Source of the DNA: Callipepla californica brunnescens
Lineage: Eukaryota > Chordata > Aves > Galliformes > Odontophoridae
Reading direction: 5' to 3'
NCBI GenBank assembly: GCA_023055505.1
Contig: JALIRH010000030.1
Coordinates: 6,010,001 to 6,074,000, forward strand
DNA length: 64,000 nucleotides
Part shown: positions 1 to 14,670 of the stretch, piece after piece
Layout of the letters: every line of letters starts with the position of its first letter
How positions within the stretch are numbered: position 1 is the stretch's first letter
Notes under the pieces: generated by a model
Told to the model about the DNA's origin: nothing
Database searches by the model: none
Seen by the model: only the letters and a program-made list of their open reading frames with translations
Position numbers and translations under genes: made by a program

Positions 1-346
1 CAGTGGTGGCATACCACTTGGCTGCTTTTGACTCCAGTTCATACTGGAGTTGAAGCATGTCCGGCACAGCAGCACTCAGTGGGGGTGTGACTTCATTCAG
101 GCCACGATCATCTACCGTCAGCCTCCATTCTCCACGGGCTTTACGCACTGGCCATATATGGCTGCTAAACGGTGAGTGCGTTTTGATGATCACTCCCTGG
201 CTCTCTAGCTGACGGATCAAGTAATGAATGGGGAGCAAGGATTCCCTGTTGGTGTGGTGCTGCCGTCTGTGCACTGCTTTTGTAGCAATCGGGACCTGTT
301 GCTTCTCCACTTGTAGCAACCCCACAACAGACGGATCTTCTGACAG
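1..346 (-). mobile_element. ERV-L-like pol fragment (N-terminal reverse transcriptase)
   Basis: This stretch is nearly the same as 22,240-22,584, where it is the start of reverse transcriptase in a minus-strand ERV. On the minus strand it encodes the region leading into the conserved 'RLTVDDRGLNEVTPPL' RT block. It has no protease or polymerase core of its own. It stops abruptly at 346, where the sequence jumps to a CR1 LINE. In unit B the same two sequences lie about 2.3 kb apart, so this is the edge of a deletion. It is a non-functional fragment whose other end lies outside the window. Confidence 0.8.
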
Positions 347-660
347 AGGTCAATGTCTGCTCTCCTGAAGTCCAGAGGTTTGAGCTTGCTGCATACCCAC
401 TTTGATGCAGTAAAGATCTTGAACTCCATCATTTTTTGGCCCTGGAGCTCCACATTACTCATCAGCCTCTCCTTGCTGGGAAGACATTGATGAGTTCCAG
501 CAGAGCACAATTTCTCTTGGGTTCCTGCACCACCTGGAAGAAGAACTTATCATCAACTCATTCCAGGAAACTCTTGGATTGCTGGTGCCCTGCCTTGTTC
601 TCCTTCCAACCAATATTGGCTTGGTTGAAGTCTCCCGTGATGAGCAGTGTAAAGGAAATA
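347..660 (-). mobile_element. CR1 LINE ORF2 endonuclease fragment
   Basis: Read on the minus strand, the translation contains 'LLITGDFNQANIGW', the AP-endonuclease signature of CR1 ORF2 (usually GDFNHPDICW). It is followed by the typical 'LDFRRADIDL' segment towards the left. Stops and a frameshift interrupt it. The same fragment recurs at about 24,881-25,190 in unit B, where it is part of a longer CR1. Here the left end is cut off by the ERV junction at 346/347. It is a dead LINE fragment carried along by the segmental duplication. Confidence 0.8.
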
Positions 661-1236
661 AAGGCAGTGACTAAGCCCTCATTTGAGATACAGGTGCTAT
701 ATAACAAGATACTAGAGGAAAGGGGAATTAACTCACCCCTCCCAGCAACCGCCTGAGTTAAGGAATGCCGCCACCTCTCATTCAAACTCTGGTGAGCTGG
801 TAGTAAGAGAGCAAGGGAGGGGAGGGGGTTAACCTGTGCAGGCTCTGAGCATATAGGACCTCCTGGAAGCAGAACTGATAGGGGGAGAGAGAGAGAGAAT
901 GGGTGGATCTGGGCTCCTCCACTCCAGTCACTCAGGTGCTCATTTACTGGCAATCCCATTGCAACAGGTGATTGTAATGTTAAGGAAAGCCCTTGGTTTG
1001 TCTCTTGGAACAGAAGGGTTAAGCCATAGCTGCAGCCTCTGGAGGTGTGGTGCTGTAGACTGCCCAAGGCTCTCTCACGGTCAGTGGGATGTGGGTGTGT
1101 AGTGTTCGGTGAGGGACAATGATACTACACCTTCTGGCCTCCCTACAGGGTGACAAGGAGGCCCTATCGACACAAGGACAACGTGTGCCCTTCTGAGCCT
1201 TGGCAGTACACACAACTGCTGTAGCAGTGGGTGTTT
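661..1236. other. Unit A flank, no gene seen; short (GA)n
   Basis: I see no coding sequence here. A short purine microsatellite lies at about 880-898. The stretch is closely matched at 25,200-25,780, so it belongs to the duplicated unit. Open frames on both strands are unrelated to any family I recognise. Confidence 0.6.
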
Positions 1237-1560
1237 GTTGCAGCCGTCCGCCTTCAGCGTTAGCGTAAGGCCTTCGGTTTATCGGACATTCTTTCTCTTG
1301 CTCATTTGATCTGATTCATGAGCCTCCATCCCAATCATATTGTATTAAATTGTATTATTTTGCTTCCTGATAACTTATTTTGTAAATTAGCTTTCCTCCT
1401 CAGGTCGTTGCTGCTGTTTTGTTTTTAAACCCATCTCCCTTCTCCCTTTTCCCTCTCCTCCTTCCCCTTTCCTGTAGAGTGGGTCCGTGGGTCCCCCGCA
1501 CCAATCATCACAGAACCGGGCCAAACCAGCCTGGTAAACCGTTTAAACCACCATGCCACC
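1237..1560 (+). mobile_element. LTR fragment (R/U5 part), family 1
   Basis: The segment shares a string of landmarks with the LTRs at 12,060-12,300 and 19,440-19,800: a 'gtaaggccttcggttta' block, an AT-rich tattgtatt stretch, 'gtaaattag', a C/T-rich 'cctcaggtcgttg' and a pyrimidine-rich tail. No U3 end is visible upstream, so it is the 3' part of a solo LTR of family 1 (5' end TGTCATGG, 3' end CCATGACA). The equivalent in unit B is 25,782-26,105, so it predates that duplication. Confidence 0.6.
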
Positions 1561-1929
1561 ACCACAAGGAAAACAACCTATTTTGGCATTTGAAATGCTC
1601 CTGTTCCTTCTAACTGCGCACTGCAGTCATAGCTCTGTAGGTACTCATATCCACTACAGAAGGATTTCCTTCCCCAAAGCATAGGGAAAGAAGGTACAGG
1701 GGGAGAGGAAAGAAAGTGATTTTTCCATCCCCTAATGCAGCTAGACATGGTGTACGACAAAATATGGGGGGGTGAAATCAGCAGTTAATTTTTAATAATA
1801 TTTCAGTGAGAAAAATGGAAAACTGACCTCACTGTGTTTGTTTGTTTGTTTGCTTTATCTAGGAAAGCAAAATCAGCATTTCTGAGAACACAGATATACG
1901 AGATCAGAATAGACAATAGTGACAACGTT

Positions 1930-3300
1930 TCTTGGGGAAATCTGAAAGGAGAGGGGAAACGCATGAGCAGTGCCATAGGATAGGAAATAATTGGATGCAG
2001 TTGAAAAATAAATCATCATTCCAGCTCTTGGTTGGGCTGCTATCTCATGTTGCTGGGGATTCCCAAGCCTCCCAGCTGCTTGCTTCTTCCCCACACATTT
2101 TCCTTGGAGCTGTGTGTTCCTCCAACCCCCAGGGCCCTGCTCTACCTCTCCTGCACCACACCAGGCCCCTGCTCCCTGAGATGGAGGAAGCAGCGCTCCT
2201 CCATACTGCAAGCATCATCTCCTTGTGGTTTGCAGGGAGAGCTCAGGGATCCTACAAAGAAACTCACAGCTCCTGAGGACATGGGCAGGCTCCTGCCAGC
2301 TTCACCAGCTCACTGAAGTCAACCTCCGCTTCCTGCAAACTGCAGTCCAAGCACTGCAGCTTGAGAAGAGCCCAGCAAACGTGGTGGCCCTTCTGCTGGA
2401 GGTCTCGCAGACACTTTCCCAAGTTCAAGGTAAAGACCTTCAAGCTCAGAAAAGAGGCAAGCATCCACTGGAGAACATTCTGAAACCTCTGTGCTGCGGG
2501 GATAAGCTGCTTGTGCACCCTGTGGGTTTGCACTGCCTTCTGCTCCCACCACCTCCTGAGACATGGGATGCTGCACTTGGGAGAAACAAGCTCAGCTTTT
2601 ACTACAGCCAGTAGAGCCAAGCAAAGCTTGGTGTCTCACAGCTGCTTTGAGCTCCTGTGAAATCTTTTGGGAAGGGGAGTAGAGGCAATGTGGAATTCTG
2701 TGAAAAAGAATGACATTGCTTGTGTGAAAGAAATGCCTCCCTGTGTTGCAAACAGTGGACTGGAGACATCAGCAAAATCAAACTTCCTTGTACCATTCCT
2801 CAATCTACACGCAGTCTTTTATTTTCAGAACAAAAAGCAAGATACATTGAGATTTGCTCCAGAACAACTCTCCTACTTTATTCACCCCCTTCCCCTTCAA
2901 CTACAGGTTATTTTCAGAAAAATTCCACAAGCTACGTTACTGCTCTCCTGACCCTTCTATTTCATGCGTCACTGCTCGCAGAAACTACTAATAGGAGCTC
3001 ACCCAAACAGACACACAGAACATCCGTACACAGCTGATTTTCCTTAGGAGATGGCATCCAAAAGCTGCTTGCAGGAAGAGCAGAGGAGAAAAGAAGGCAT
3101 GGAGAGTGAATTTCTTTCGTTAGGAAGGAAAGGCAATCTGAAGCTCCTGGATAAAGTCATTTCTGCAGAGGTAACTAGTGAAGCCATCTCCTATGCAAAC
3201 ACATCCTGTGGGGGGAGAAGCATCTGGGTCTCTCTCATGCTGAGTTCTCCAGTATTCTCAAAGTCTCTATACTGGGGTCTTTCCGATGAGAAATGAGAAG
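1930..3300 (-). other. Conserved duplicated block with a broken possible exon
   Basis: This block recurs at about 26,460-27,850 (B) and 39,200-40,550 (C), with its right part also in D. On the minus strand 2264-2620 is open for more than 110 codons (charged and Trp-rich, 'RRWWEQKAVQ'). The B and C copies keep the first half but shift frame in the second half. I do not recognise the product. The frame decay in paralogues argues for a pseudo-exon or non-coding sequence. It lies downstream of the zinc-finger gene and could overlap its 3' region. Confidence 0.35.
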
Positions 3301-3309
3301 TCAGCCCTG

Positions 3310-3677
3310 AGAGAAATTCTTCCTGCAGCACAGACGCTTGCAGGGCATTCCCCTCACGAGCACTGGGCAATATTCAATGTGGACAGAGCTCTGGATGAAG
3401 CTCTTCCTGCAGTGCTGGCATTTCTGTAGTCCCTGCCCTGAGTGGATCCCTTTCTACATGATCCGGGTTGGAGCAGTGGTTGGAGCTTATCCCAAACTTG
3501 GTTCAAGGGAATTGTGTGGTTCATCACCACACAAAGCCACAGTGGGTAACCAGGCTGTGGCTCTGGTTGAAGCTATTCCATGTCTGGGGCATTGCAGGCT
3601 CTGTCTGTACTGTGCATCTGCTGGTAGGAAACGTGGCTGGAGCTACTTCTGGAGGTTCTCATATTCTGATGGTGCTT
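3310..3677 (-). pseudogene. Decayed zinc-finger segments 3' of the ZNF A stop codon
   Basis: Downstream of the TAG stop of ZNF A the minus strand still shows finger-like pieces in shifting frames. Examples are a 'CQHCRKSFIQSS' segment and a 'SFNQSHSLVTHC' segment, each with finger spacing but missing Cys or His residues. They suggest the ancestral array was longer and was cut back by the stop. Units B, C and D keep the same region. As transcribed sequence it would now be 3' UTR. Confidence 0.5.
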
Positions 3678-7099
<3,422 letters not shown>

Positions 7100-7770
7100 C
7101 ACACGTGCAGAGCTGCACAGCAAGGTCCTCTCATGCGGTCCAGAGGGAGAACTGCAGTCCCAGCTGCGCTGTATCACAGAGGTACAAGCGGGCAGCAGAG
7201 CACGCTGACCTCCTGTGCTCACTTCCTCCCTGTCCCAGCTCCAAGCCCTTCGTGTGCCCCTCTCTGCCCAACCCGGGCTGCAACACGCCTGCAAAGTGTT
7301 CCTGCTGTCGTTGCAGCCCACCTGGCCCAGCAAAGCTGCCGTGCCGGGCAGCACATGGAGCCGGGACCAGGGTCCCACCCGGTGCTGCTGGCAGCGTGTG
7401 CTCCTCTGCACGAACCACGAAGGGCACCTACCTTGGGTGCAGAGCAGGCTGCTCCCAGCTCTGTTGCAGGCAACCGGGCTCCTTGGAGTCGCGCAGAGCA
7501 CAGGATGCCGAGTGCCCTCAGCGCGGAGCTGGCCGCAGGACGGCCTTGGTGCACCTCCTGCCACCGCGGTGCTGCCCGGATGGCTTCCAGCCAGGCTCTG
7601 GCTGCTTCAGCACAGGCTCAGGTGCCACAGCGAGCACGCCCCGAGCCGGCTGCCAGGCCTCGGGCACTTTCACTGCTCATTCTCAGCTCACATCTGCTCC
7701 CGGGGGACAGGAGGAGGGGAGGGAGGGGGCAGGGTGGGAGGAAAGGACAGGGGCTGTGTTTTCTTAGCAA
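7100..7770 (-). promoter_or_regulatory. GC-rich 5' exon/promoter region of ZNF A
   Basis: A locally GC- and CpG-rich block upstream of the minus-strand zinc-finger gene. On the minus strand a good donor (CCCAAG/GTAGGTGCC, exon side ending at 7432) could close a non-coding first exon that splices to the acceptor just before 5463. The block is conserved in B (donor at 31,763) and C (donor at 44,958). Long open frames on both strands reflect base composition and not coding. It is inferred to be the promoter; no TATA box is assigned. Confidence 0.45.
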
Positions 7771-8460
7771 TTGGGATTAATACTTTAGTTCAAGAACCGA
7801 TATATTAGTTTAGCAAAAAGAATGCATATGAGATACATCCATAGCTTTCCATTTCAGCTTTTGTGGGTGAACACTCTTGTTTTCCCTCAGGAATTCTGTA
7901 CTGGGAACATAACTGAATTTTATTTTCTGCCTCAATGGTTTTGCCTCGCAAGAAGCAACAAATGTTCCCCCATTTTGTTGGGAGAAAATGGTTATGACTT
8001 TTCCTGTAGGAATTTGGTGTACAACCATGACTTGAGAGATTTGGCAGACACCATTACCTAGCGATGTGAGGAGGGACAATTTTCCATTATAAAGTGTATT
8101 TAGATGAAAGTGTATTCAGACTGCTGTGATGGTTGCAGTTTGCACCAGCCAAGGTAGATGAAGACTGGAAAGAGAAACAATTGTGTGACCACCCCCTCCC
8201 TACCTGGGCGGCTCCTATTTTTTCATCATCCCTCTTTCAGTTCCCTGCAGTATGATCACCAATTATTTCCTGTCTCTACTCCTTGTCCTTTCTTGCCTTT
8301 GCTTTCTCCATTTCCTCTCTGTTCCCTCCAGTTCCTTCCTTGTCTTTTGCCTTTCCCTAGCCTCCCTCTCTTTATTTTTATTTTCCCAAAGATTCATCAT
8401 TAAAACTGGCTCAGCACTCTCTAGTCTTCCACACACATGTCCTGTCTATGAAAGACCCCA
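7771..8460. other. End of unit A; pyrimidine-rich tract
   Basis: Unit A similarity runs to about 8,075 ('gatgtgaggaggg'), skipping about 1.1 kb that B and C have (32,665-33,775 in B). From about 8,190 to 8,390 the plus strand is strongly C/T-rich. No gene is seen. Confidence 0.45.
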
Positions 8461-8877
8461 TTTCTAAACTTTTATTTTTCTGTCTAATTGCTCCAACCAG
8501 TCTTGACTAATTAAGGACTCTGGTACTCCTGGTAAATACAAAAACCAAATTTCAGTCTCCTCTCCAGCTCCACAGGCTTCCAATGCTAACACTGGGATAT
8601 TGGGTTTCCTAGATTTCTGCATACAAGGACATTCTTGCTTCCAATGTGTTCCTGCCCAACCGCCAGGTAACACAGCATTTCACAACAGGAGTCTGCAGTG
8701 TCTCTGCCCCAGGGTCTTTCTCTGAGCGCTCTGTGAACCGCCCAGGACGGGATCTTCTTTGACTTCTGCATGCTCCTCTCAGTAAACATGATCTGAGTAT
8801 TTGCATTTGTTTGACTTGAACTTTGGGATACTGTACCCTCTGTCTTTCTCCATGTTGTTCTTTCTACATATTGAGAA

Positions 8878-10614
8878 ATGAGTGACAGTGTAGTCACAAT
8901 GAAAGGTGAATATGTGTTATTTGACCTTTTAGAAAAGCATGGTGCCAGACCCTCGTTAACAGGGGTAGACTGGGCACGGCAAACCTGCAGAGTGTTTCAG
9001 ACCATATTAGTGTTCTGCAAAAGAATGCTTGTACCCAACTGGAAAAGGAAAGGCATTTATTTGTGCAGCATTGGGTTCTGCTCTAGTTGCAGCCATAGAA
9101 CTCCGTGACCAGCAGCTTAAAACAGAGAACCAAACTAGAGAGTCACTGCAAGAGTTGGTTAAAACTCTACAGAAACAGATAGAGGAACTCAAAAGGGAAT
9201 TAGAAAATGAAAAACATAATTCATCCCTATTACTAGAGACTCTAAAGGGTAACTGTAAGGATATCAGTGACAGTGTTACCCATAGTTTGCCTCAAGAAAA
9301 AATCTATCCTCTAGAAGAACTGGAAGGAATAAAGGCAAGGCTAGACCAATTAGAGGCCTGTCCAGCTCCAATACGTCCTTTGATAAAAACTGAATATACC
9401 TTTGATAACAGTGAGGATCTAGACCCTCAAATGAATGTTAAGGAAATACCCTTTTCAGCCACTGAACTAGCTAAACTGAAAAGAGATTTTAGCCGTTTTC
9501 CAAAAGAATCAGAAACGGAGTTTGTATGGAGAGTTAGCCTCAGTGGTGGAGACCAAATACTGTTAACTGAAAAGGAGGCTGAAGGTTATTGGGGACGAGG
9601 AGTATTTTTAACAACTGTCAGCAATCGTGCTCCCTGGTCCCTAACACAGAGAGCTGCCTACTGGGCAGGTGGTCTTAACCCTCTAGAAAGGGGAGACCCC
9701 CTTGCCATTACTGGGACAGTTGATCAATTAGTGGAAAGTGTTCAAAAGGCTGCTTGTCTGCAAATGATGTATGATAGAAAGCTGCAGCCACACCATGAAT
9801 CCCCTATGATGATGCCTGTTGATCCTGAGAGAATGACCCCTCTTATCAGGGGGCTTCCGGAATTGCTGAAACCTATAGGTATACAACTGCAAGGAAAAAT
9901 ACAGGCTATGCCTCAGGGAGAAAGAATTCAGGCAGCATTAGAAGGAGCTGCAACCCCTGACCACTTGCAGTCAGGGTACAAAGCATGGACGTGGGGGGGA
10001 GGTTGCCCAAGAATTAATTAACTGTGTGAGAAAATATGGACCAGTGACTTCTTCCAACAGTAAATTTGAGACAAAGGGAGTAAGGTGCACAGTGGCCAAT
10101 TTGGCCCCTCCCCTATCTAATCGGGAGAGCAACAGATTTAAAAGGGTCTCACTTTCAGTGAAAGCAAGTGGGCAAAATATAGATCATAAATGGAACAGTT
10201 TTTGGACTCTGGGCCGACAGAAGGGCATTCCGCGAGAATTAATGGATGGTTTATCTACAGACAAGTTAGAGGAGTTAGTTAGTGGGTGGCCAGAACAAAA
10301 GTCCAAAAGAAGTGACACTCCACTTCCAAGGGCCCCCAACTTTGGAATCAGCACGGGCACAAAGACCGCAGGAAAACTGATTCCCTCACCCCTCTCAAGT
10401 GGGCGGGGGGGAAGGAGGGTGGATGTACATTAGGAAACTTAGAACAAAAGGAAACGACCTGTTATATACGCTTAGAAGGCTAAGGATGCCTGGGAAAAGG
10501 AATGTAAAAGTACCAGTCATCGGATTATTCCGTCATTTGAACCACATTAACAAGCCCCAAAAGGGCAGGCCTATGTCCTGTTTTGTTTTGCAGAAGACCC
10601 CCGTTGGACCTTGA
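8878..10614 (+). pseudogene. Retroviral gag-like gene, frameshifted
   Basis: Three or more plus-strand frames follow each other without a common frame: 8878-9108, 9029-10021, 10026-10433 and 10399-10614. The second (about 330 codons) has a long heptad coiled coil near its start ('LVKTLQKQIEELKREL') and a helical C-terminal part resembling a retroviral capsid. I see no CCHC knuckle. The coiled coil plus capsid layout recalls chicken ENS-1/ERNI-type elements, but this is memory-level resemblance, not a match I could test. It would have made the virion core protein; here at least two frameshifts disable it. No pol follows. Confidence 0.5.
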
Positions 10615-11505
10615 CTGAACACAGAAAGGCAGACAGCTGACTTTAATCATTTGTGTTCTGGGACAAATATTGAAGATGCGATCATACTAGAACACTGAAT
10701 ACACCTCTTGATTACACTGTGTGTTTTGGTTGCATAGTATCATGTGTGGGTGCTGTCTTTTGGTCTGTTAAACTTCACACTTGGGTTTGAGTTTTCACAG
10801 GTTTTGCTGGCTTACTGGCTACTCCCTGCACAGTAATGCCATTCCTTTTGATCCCTTCTTCTACTCCTTTTTATCAAACTGATTATGATTTGCATGTAAC
10901 TCCGCTATGGTGTTTCCAACTTCCTAATAAATTTGGAAATCAACCTAGGGACCCATCTCATATCTGTCAGATGTGGTCACCGAAAGAAACCCATTCTGTT
11001 ATTGATGCTTTTTAGTGTCAGAGAGATGTTTACTGTAACACCAGTCCAGGAGTTCCATCCAAAACATGGTTGTTGGAAGGTGTTCTATGTTTTGTTCAGT
11101 GTATGTCTCTCTAATGTTTTCTATTATGGGATGTCCTAAACACACTATCCCATTAAAGTTCTATACACAATAACAATACTTGAACTTGCCAAACAAGTAT
11201 CTGTCTGTCTATCTGTCTGCTTTTCAATCGCTTTTAAGATGCTCAAATGACAACTCTGGTCATATTTAATCTCGAAGCAACAGGCAGTGTTGCAGTGTGG
11301 TGAAATTATACCTTTGCTCAGCCTATTAGAAAACATGTTTGTTCCACCTATAGTCCTGGCAAAACACCAAATCCACTTTGAAAACATTACATGGCAAATC
11401 CCAAAAGAATACTATTCACAGAAGATAGTGAGGAAGATAGTATATTTTGCTAGGCTTATCAGCATGGTAAACAGACAACCGGTTAAAAAAAAAAAAAAAA
11501 AGTAA
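10615..11505 (+). pseudogene. Decayed retroviral 3' region, possibly env; ends in poly(A)
   Basis: Multiple stops interrupt every frame. Short Cys- and Asn-x-Thr-bearing pieces (for example around 11,020-11,080) are compatible with an envelope surface domain but prove nothing. A run of about 17 A at 11,485-11,501 ends the segment, which could mark a processed end. Little more can be said. Confidence 0.25.
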
Positions 11506-11584
11506 AGAAATAAAAGAGGCTTACATTTTGCAGATTGTCAAGGATCACTGATAACTCCACAGGAGAGGGATCTCCAACGAGATA

Positions 11585-11752
11585 TTATTCCCTAGGGGTG
11601 GTCAGCCCTTAAATGGGGTCTGGGATAGGTGGAGCCAGACTCTCCCCCTTCTAGTCACACAGGTACACTGCCTTCACCTGTGCTCCTGGGGCTGACTCAG
11701 TGCTCACCTCAGGTGATCCATCAGGTCTTGATTCAACATTTCCCATGCAAGG
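11585..11752 (-). mobile_element. LTR fragment, family 2
   Basis: The reverse complement matches the 5' half of the LTR at 47,141 and 36,452: gttgaatca..., the 'gcctgaaccacctgaggtg'-like block, gattgg and 'ggtggagcc...ctccacc', and the 'ccccatttaagggctgacc' block. The 3' half is missing. It is a solo fragment next to the family 1 LTR that starts at 11,798 on the other strand. Confidence 0.6.
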
Positions 11753-11797
11753 GAGATGGACGTTATGGTCATAATGAGGACCATATTTTATGAAACG

Positions 11798-12305
11798 TGT
11801 CCTGGTTTTATGATTTGTATTGGTATTCCGCATCATAACATCATGTAGTGCATTGAGAATGAAAGAGTTAATGCTGCAGAACCGTGGATCACCGACAGTT
11901 CCAGGTATACCTGTCTCAGGAGAGAAGAAGAATGACGTTAAGCAGAGGACTTTGTATTGTTTTGTATTTTTATGTTTTTTCTGCTCAGAGACTGAGTGCC
12001 ACGAGATGCTCTCATTCCTGTGGGGATCAACCCAGCTGCGGATACTCACTGCAATCTCACTGTCAGCGTTTAGTGTAAGGCCTTCGGTTTATTGGACCCT
12101 CACTCTTGCTCATTCTATTTGATTTATTGCTTTCAATTACAACTATATTGTGTATATTGTATTATATGTATGTTGTATTATATTGTGCTATTTTGTTTTC
12201 CGATATCTTATTTAGTAAATTAGTATTTCTCCTCAGATCATTGCCGCTATCTTCATTCTAGGTCCATCTCCTTCCTAACCTCCCCTCCCCCCCTCCCTTC
12301 CCCGC
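11798..12305 (+). mobile_element. Solo LTR, family 1
   Basis: It begins TGTCCTGGTTTTATGA and continues through 'tattccgcatcataacatc', 'agagttaatgct', the 'gtaaggccttcggttta' R-like block, 'agtaaattag' and a C-rich tail. These are the landmarks of family 1. The terminal ACA is not clear. No provirus is attached on either side. Confidence 0.65.
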
Positions 12306-13244
12306 CTGATGAGGCTATACATAATTTCATGTCAGGACTCCTCAGAGATTGCAACAGTGAGACAGTTATCTTGCTTAGTAAAGCTGTCAGAGTGGAGCAT
12401 GTGTTTCGTTGCATTAAGGCAAGAGCGAAGGGGGTGCATTCCACATAACCTTATAAGCAATCAGACACTTCAATTAGGAGAGAACAAGCAAGCAAGCAAG
12501 AATTTTTTGGGGGGAGGGGCTGCAAAAAGATTGAGGTGGCATAGTAAAGAGATAAGATTCATCTCACTTAAAATGAGCTGCCTTATATGCAAGAGACTGA
12601 GTCTTCTTGCAACTAAGCCTGAGCGAGGCATTCAGATGAGCAAGTATGAATCCCCCAGTCCTGATTCATCTGACCCCTTAATACACCAGCAACACCAAGA
12701 AAAAGGGGATTTTTGAGGAAAGAGAGAAAGGAAGAAAACAACCAACCGACATCAAAACACATTTCACTTATTTTACACTTCCTTGAAGGATGAGTCTTTG
12801 CCTGAGGACAGTGAGAGTTTGTGCTCAAAAATTAAAGTCATACAATACTGGAAATGTATTGATACATTTGCATAGCACAAACATCAATTATCAGTAATTT
12901 AAGCAGATATTAACACAGGACCTTAAAAACATAAGTTGGATAGGAGCGCTACACGGAACCAGGTTTGGAGTGAATATTGGAGGCAACTGACTGTGATTTC
13001 TGTGTGTAAATTGTTCTCATTATAATCTAATGCCAAAACACACCTCTGTCCCAAAGGCTGCCTGCCTCCAAGGGGGAATTATTTTCTCATTACCATCTGA
13101 TTCTAATACCAAAGCAAACTTCCGTCCCACGTGTTGCACACCTCCAAGGGGAAAGCACCCCTCACTGAGCAGGAGCTCTGACCTTTTTAGCCAGACTTCT
13201 AAAAGCAAAGAGCAAACATTGTACGCCAACCAGGATAGTGGAAT
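12306..13244. other. No gene seen; imperfect tandem duplication at 13,021-13,160
   Basis: No coding family is recognised. Around 13,021-13,160 a segment of about 70-80 bp is repeated twice in tandem with divergence, each copy ending in 'cctccaagggg'. Confidence 0.4.
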
Positions 13245-13408
13245 CATACAATCATGAAGACTGGAGAATCTGAAGTACTCATCCAGTCCAACCGTCCACG
13301 TACCACCAGTGCTGCCTGCTGACCACGTGCCTCAGTGACACATCTCCATGTTTGTGGAATATTCACTCCAGGGATGGTGACTCCACCGCCTCCCTGGGTG
13401 GGATTGCC
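13245..13408 (-). mobile_element. CR1 LINE 3' end fragment
   Basis: On the plus strand it starts with a degraded 'aatcatacaatcatga' tail, then 'ccagtccaacc' and the 'ccagggatggtgactccacc' and 'cctccctggg' blocks typical of the CR1 3' region read backwards. It is truncated after about 160 bp. Confidence 0.7.
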
Positions 13409-14592
13409 TGTGGGAATGCAAAGGAGGTTTATTTTCTAACAAAACATTTTAGCCATTAATGCAACACCCGGACTGGCAATAATGAATAGGGAAAGAAATA
13501 ATGAATAGTTATTAATGAGTAATGGCAAAGAGTCAAATGCCTTAGGGCTTTTCTTCAGACCCATGGGCATCAGAGGGAGCACAGCTGTGTGCCGTGACTA
13601 TAAAGCCATTGCCTTTGGAACCAAACCAACCCCTGCAGTCCCAGTTGGCTCTTGAAGAGATAAAGAATACCCAGAGCGTACAATGAAAGAAGATCTCCAT
13701 CCTCTGTCGCACCATGTTCCTCCCCTATCAGCAGGTGGTGAGAGAGACAGCTGAGGTCATGGGTCCAGAACTGAATAGAGTTTAACCTCTGGTCCATGCA
13801 CAGCACTACTAAATCCATGAGTGTGTGGGAAAGGAAGAGAAAGAAGACTTCAGACCAGGATGATGGACTACCAAGAAAGCTCCTGGAAGGGAGGTATGTC
13901 TTGAAGCTGATTGCATATGTTTGCAGGATATTAAAGCTGGGGTTGCCTCCAGAAATAAAGTTATGGTGTGGAGTGAAGTTGGGGGTTTGGCAGCTGGGGA
14001 TCTGTTATTGCTTGGGTAGCATCAAGGAAGATGGCTGATAAGAGCTGCAAGGGATGGTCAGGTCTCTGCCGTCTTGCATTCACACGTGAGCCAGGGAGCA
14101 CTGATGTCAGTGAGAATAAACCTGAGTGAACTCAGAATCAGTGAGAAAGAAAAGCACCTCGGGCTGTGCTGTTCTCCCTCCACAGGACACCAGACGTGGG
14201 TGGCTCACTTTGCCCCAGGAGGAGAAACAATGACTTGAGGAGTGGATTATGAGAAGGGGGACAACCAGGAAAAGGAACACACACTTATTTCTCCTGAGTT
14301 GAGGAGTAATTATCATAATCAGAAGATAGGTGAGTGATAGTATTATTGAGCTTGGACAAGTCATGAGTGATAGCTGAATTCTGGTCAGACTGCCAAAACA
14401 GGATGGAGACAAAGAATGACTTTTCTTTGATCAAAGCCCGTTCTTTGCGGCTCGTGATCAAAACTGTACAGGTGACAGCAGCTAAAGCTCAGAATCCTAC
14501 TTCACATCCACAGGTATGCATTGGTATTCCCCTCAATATGGTCCGCTGCCCTCTGAGGTAGATGTTAGCATATACAGTACAGAATGAGTCAC
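13409..14592. other. No gene seen
   Basis: No RNA gene or repeat family is recognised here. The longest frames (about 80-100 codons) look random. Confidence 0.4.
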
Positions 14593-14670
14593 TGTCATGG
14601 TTTTATGACTTTTGGTATTGGTATTCCACATCATAACATCATGTAGTGCCTTAAGTGTTAAAGGGTTAAT

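Noticed and set aside
7105..7808. Overlapping 100-220 codon frames on both strands, repeated at 31,475-32,206 and 44,608-45,497
   Set aside because: They overlap in up to five frames within a GC-rich block, lack family resemblance and begin at arbitrary codons. Composition explains them; the block fits a 5' exon/promoter better.
10933..11505. A defined retroviral envelope gene
   Set aside because: Only scattered Cys and glycosylation-like words are visible among many stops; reported at low confidence only.
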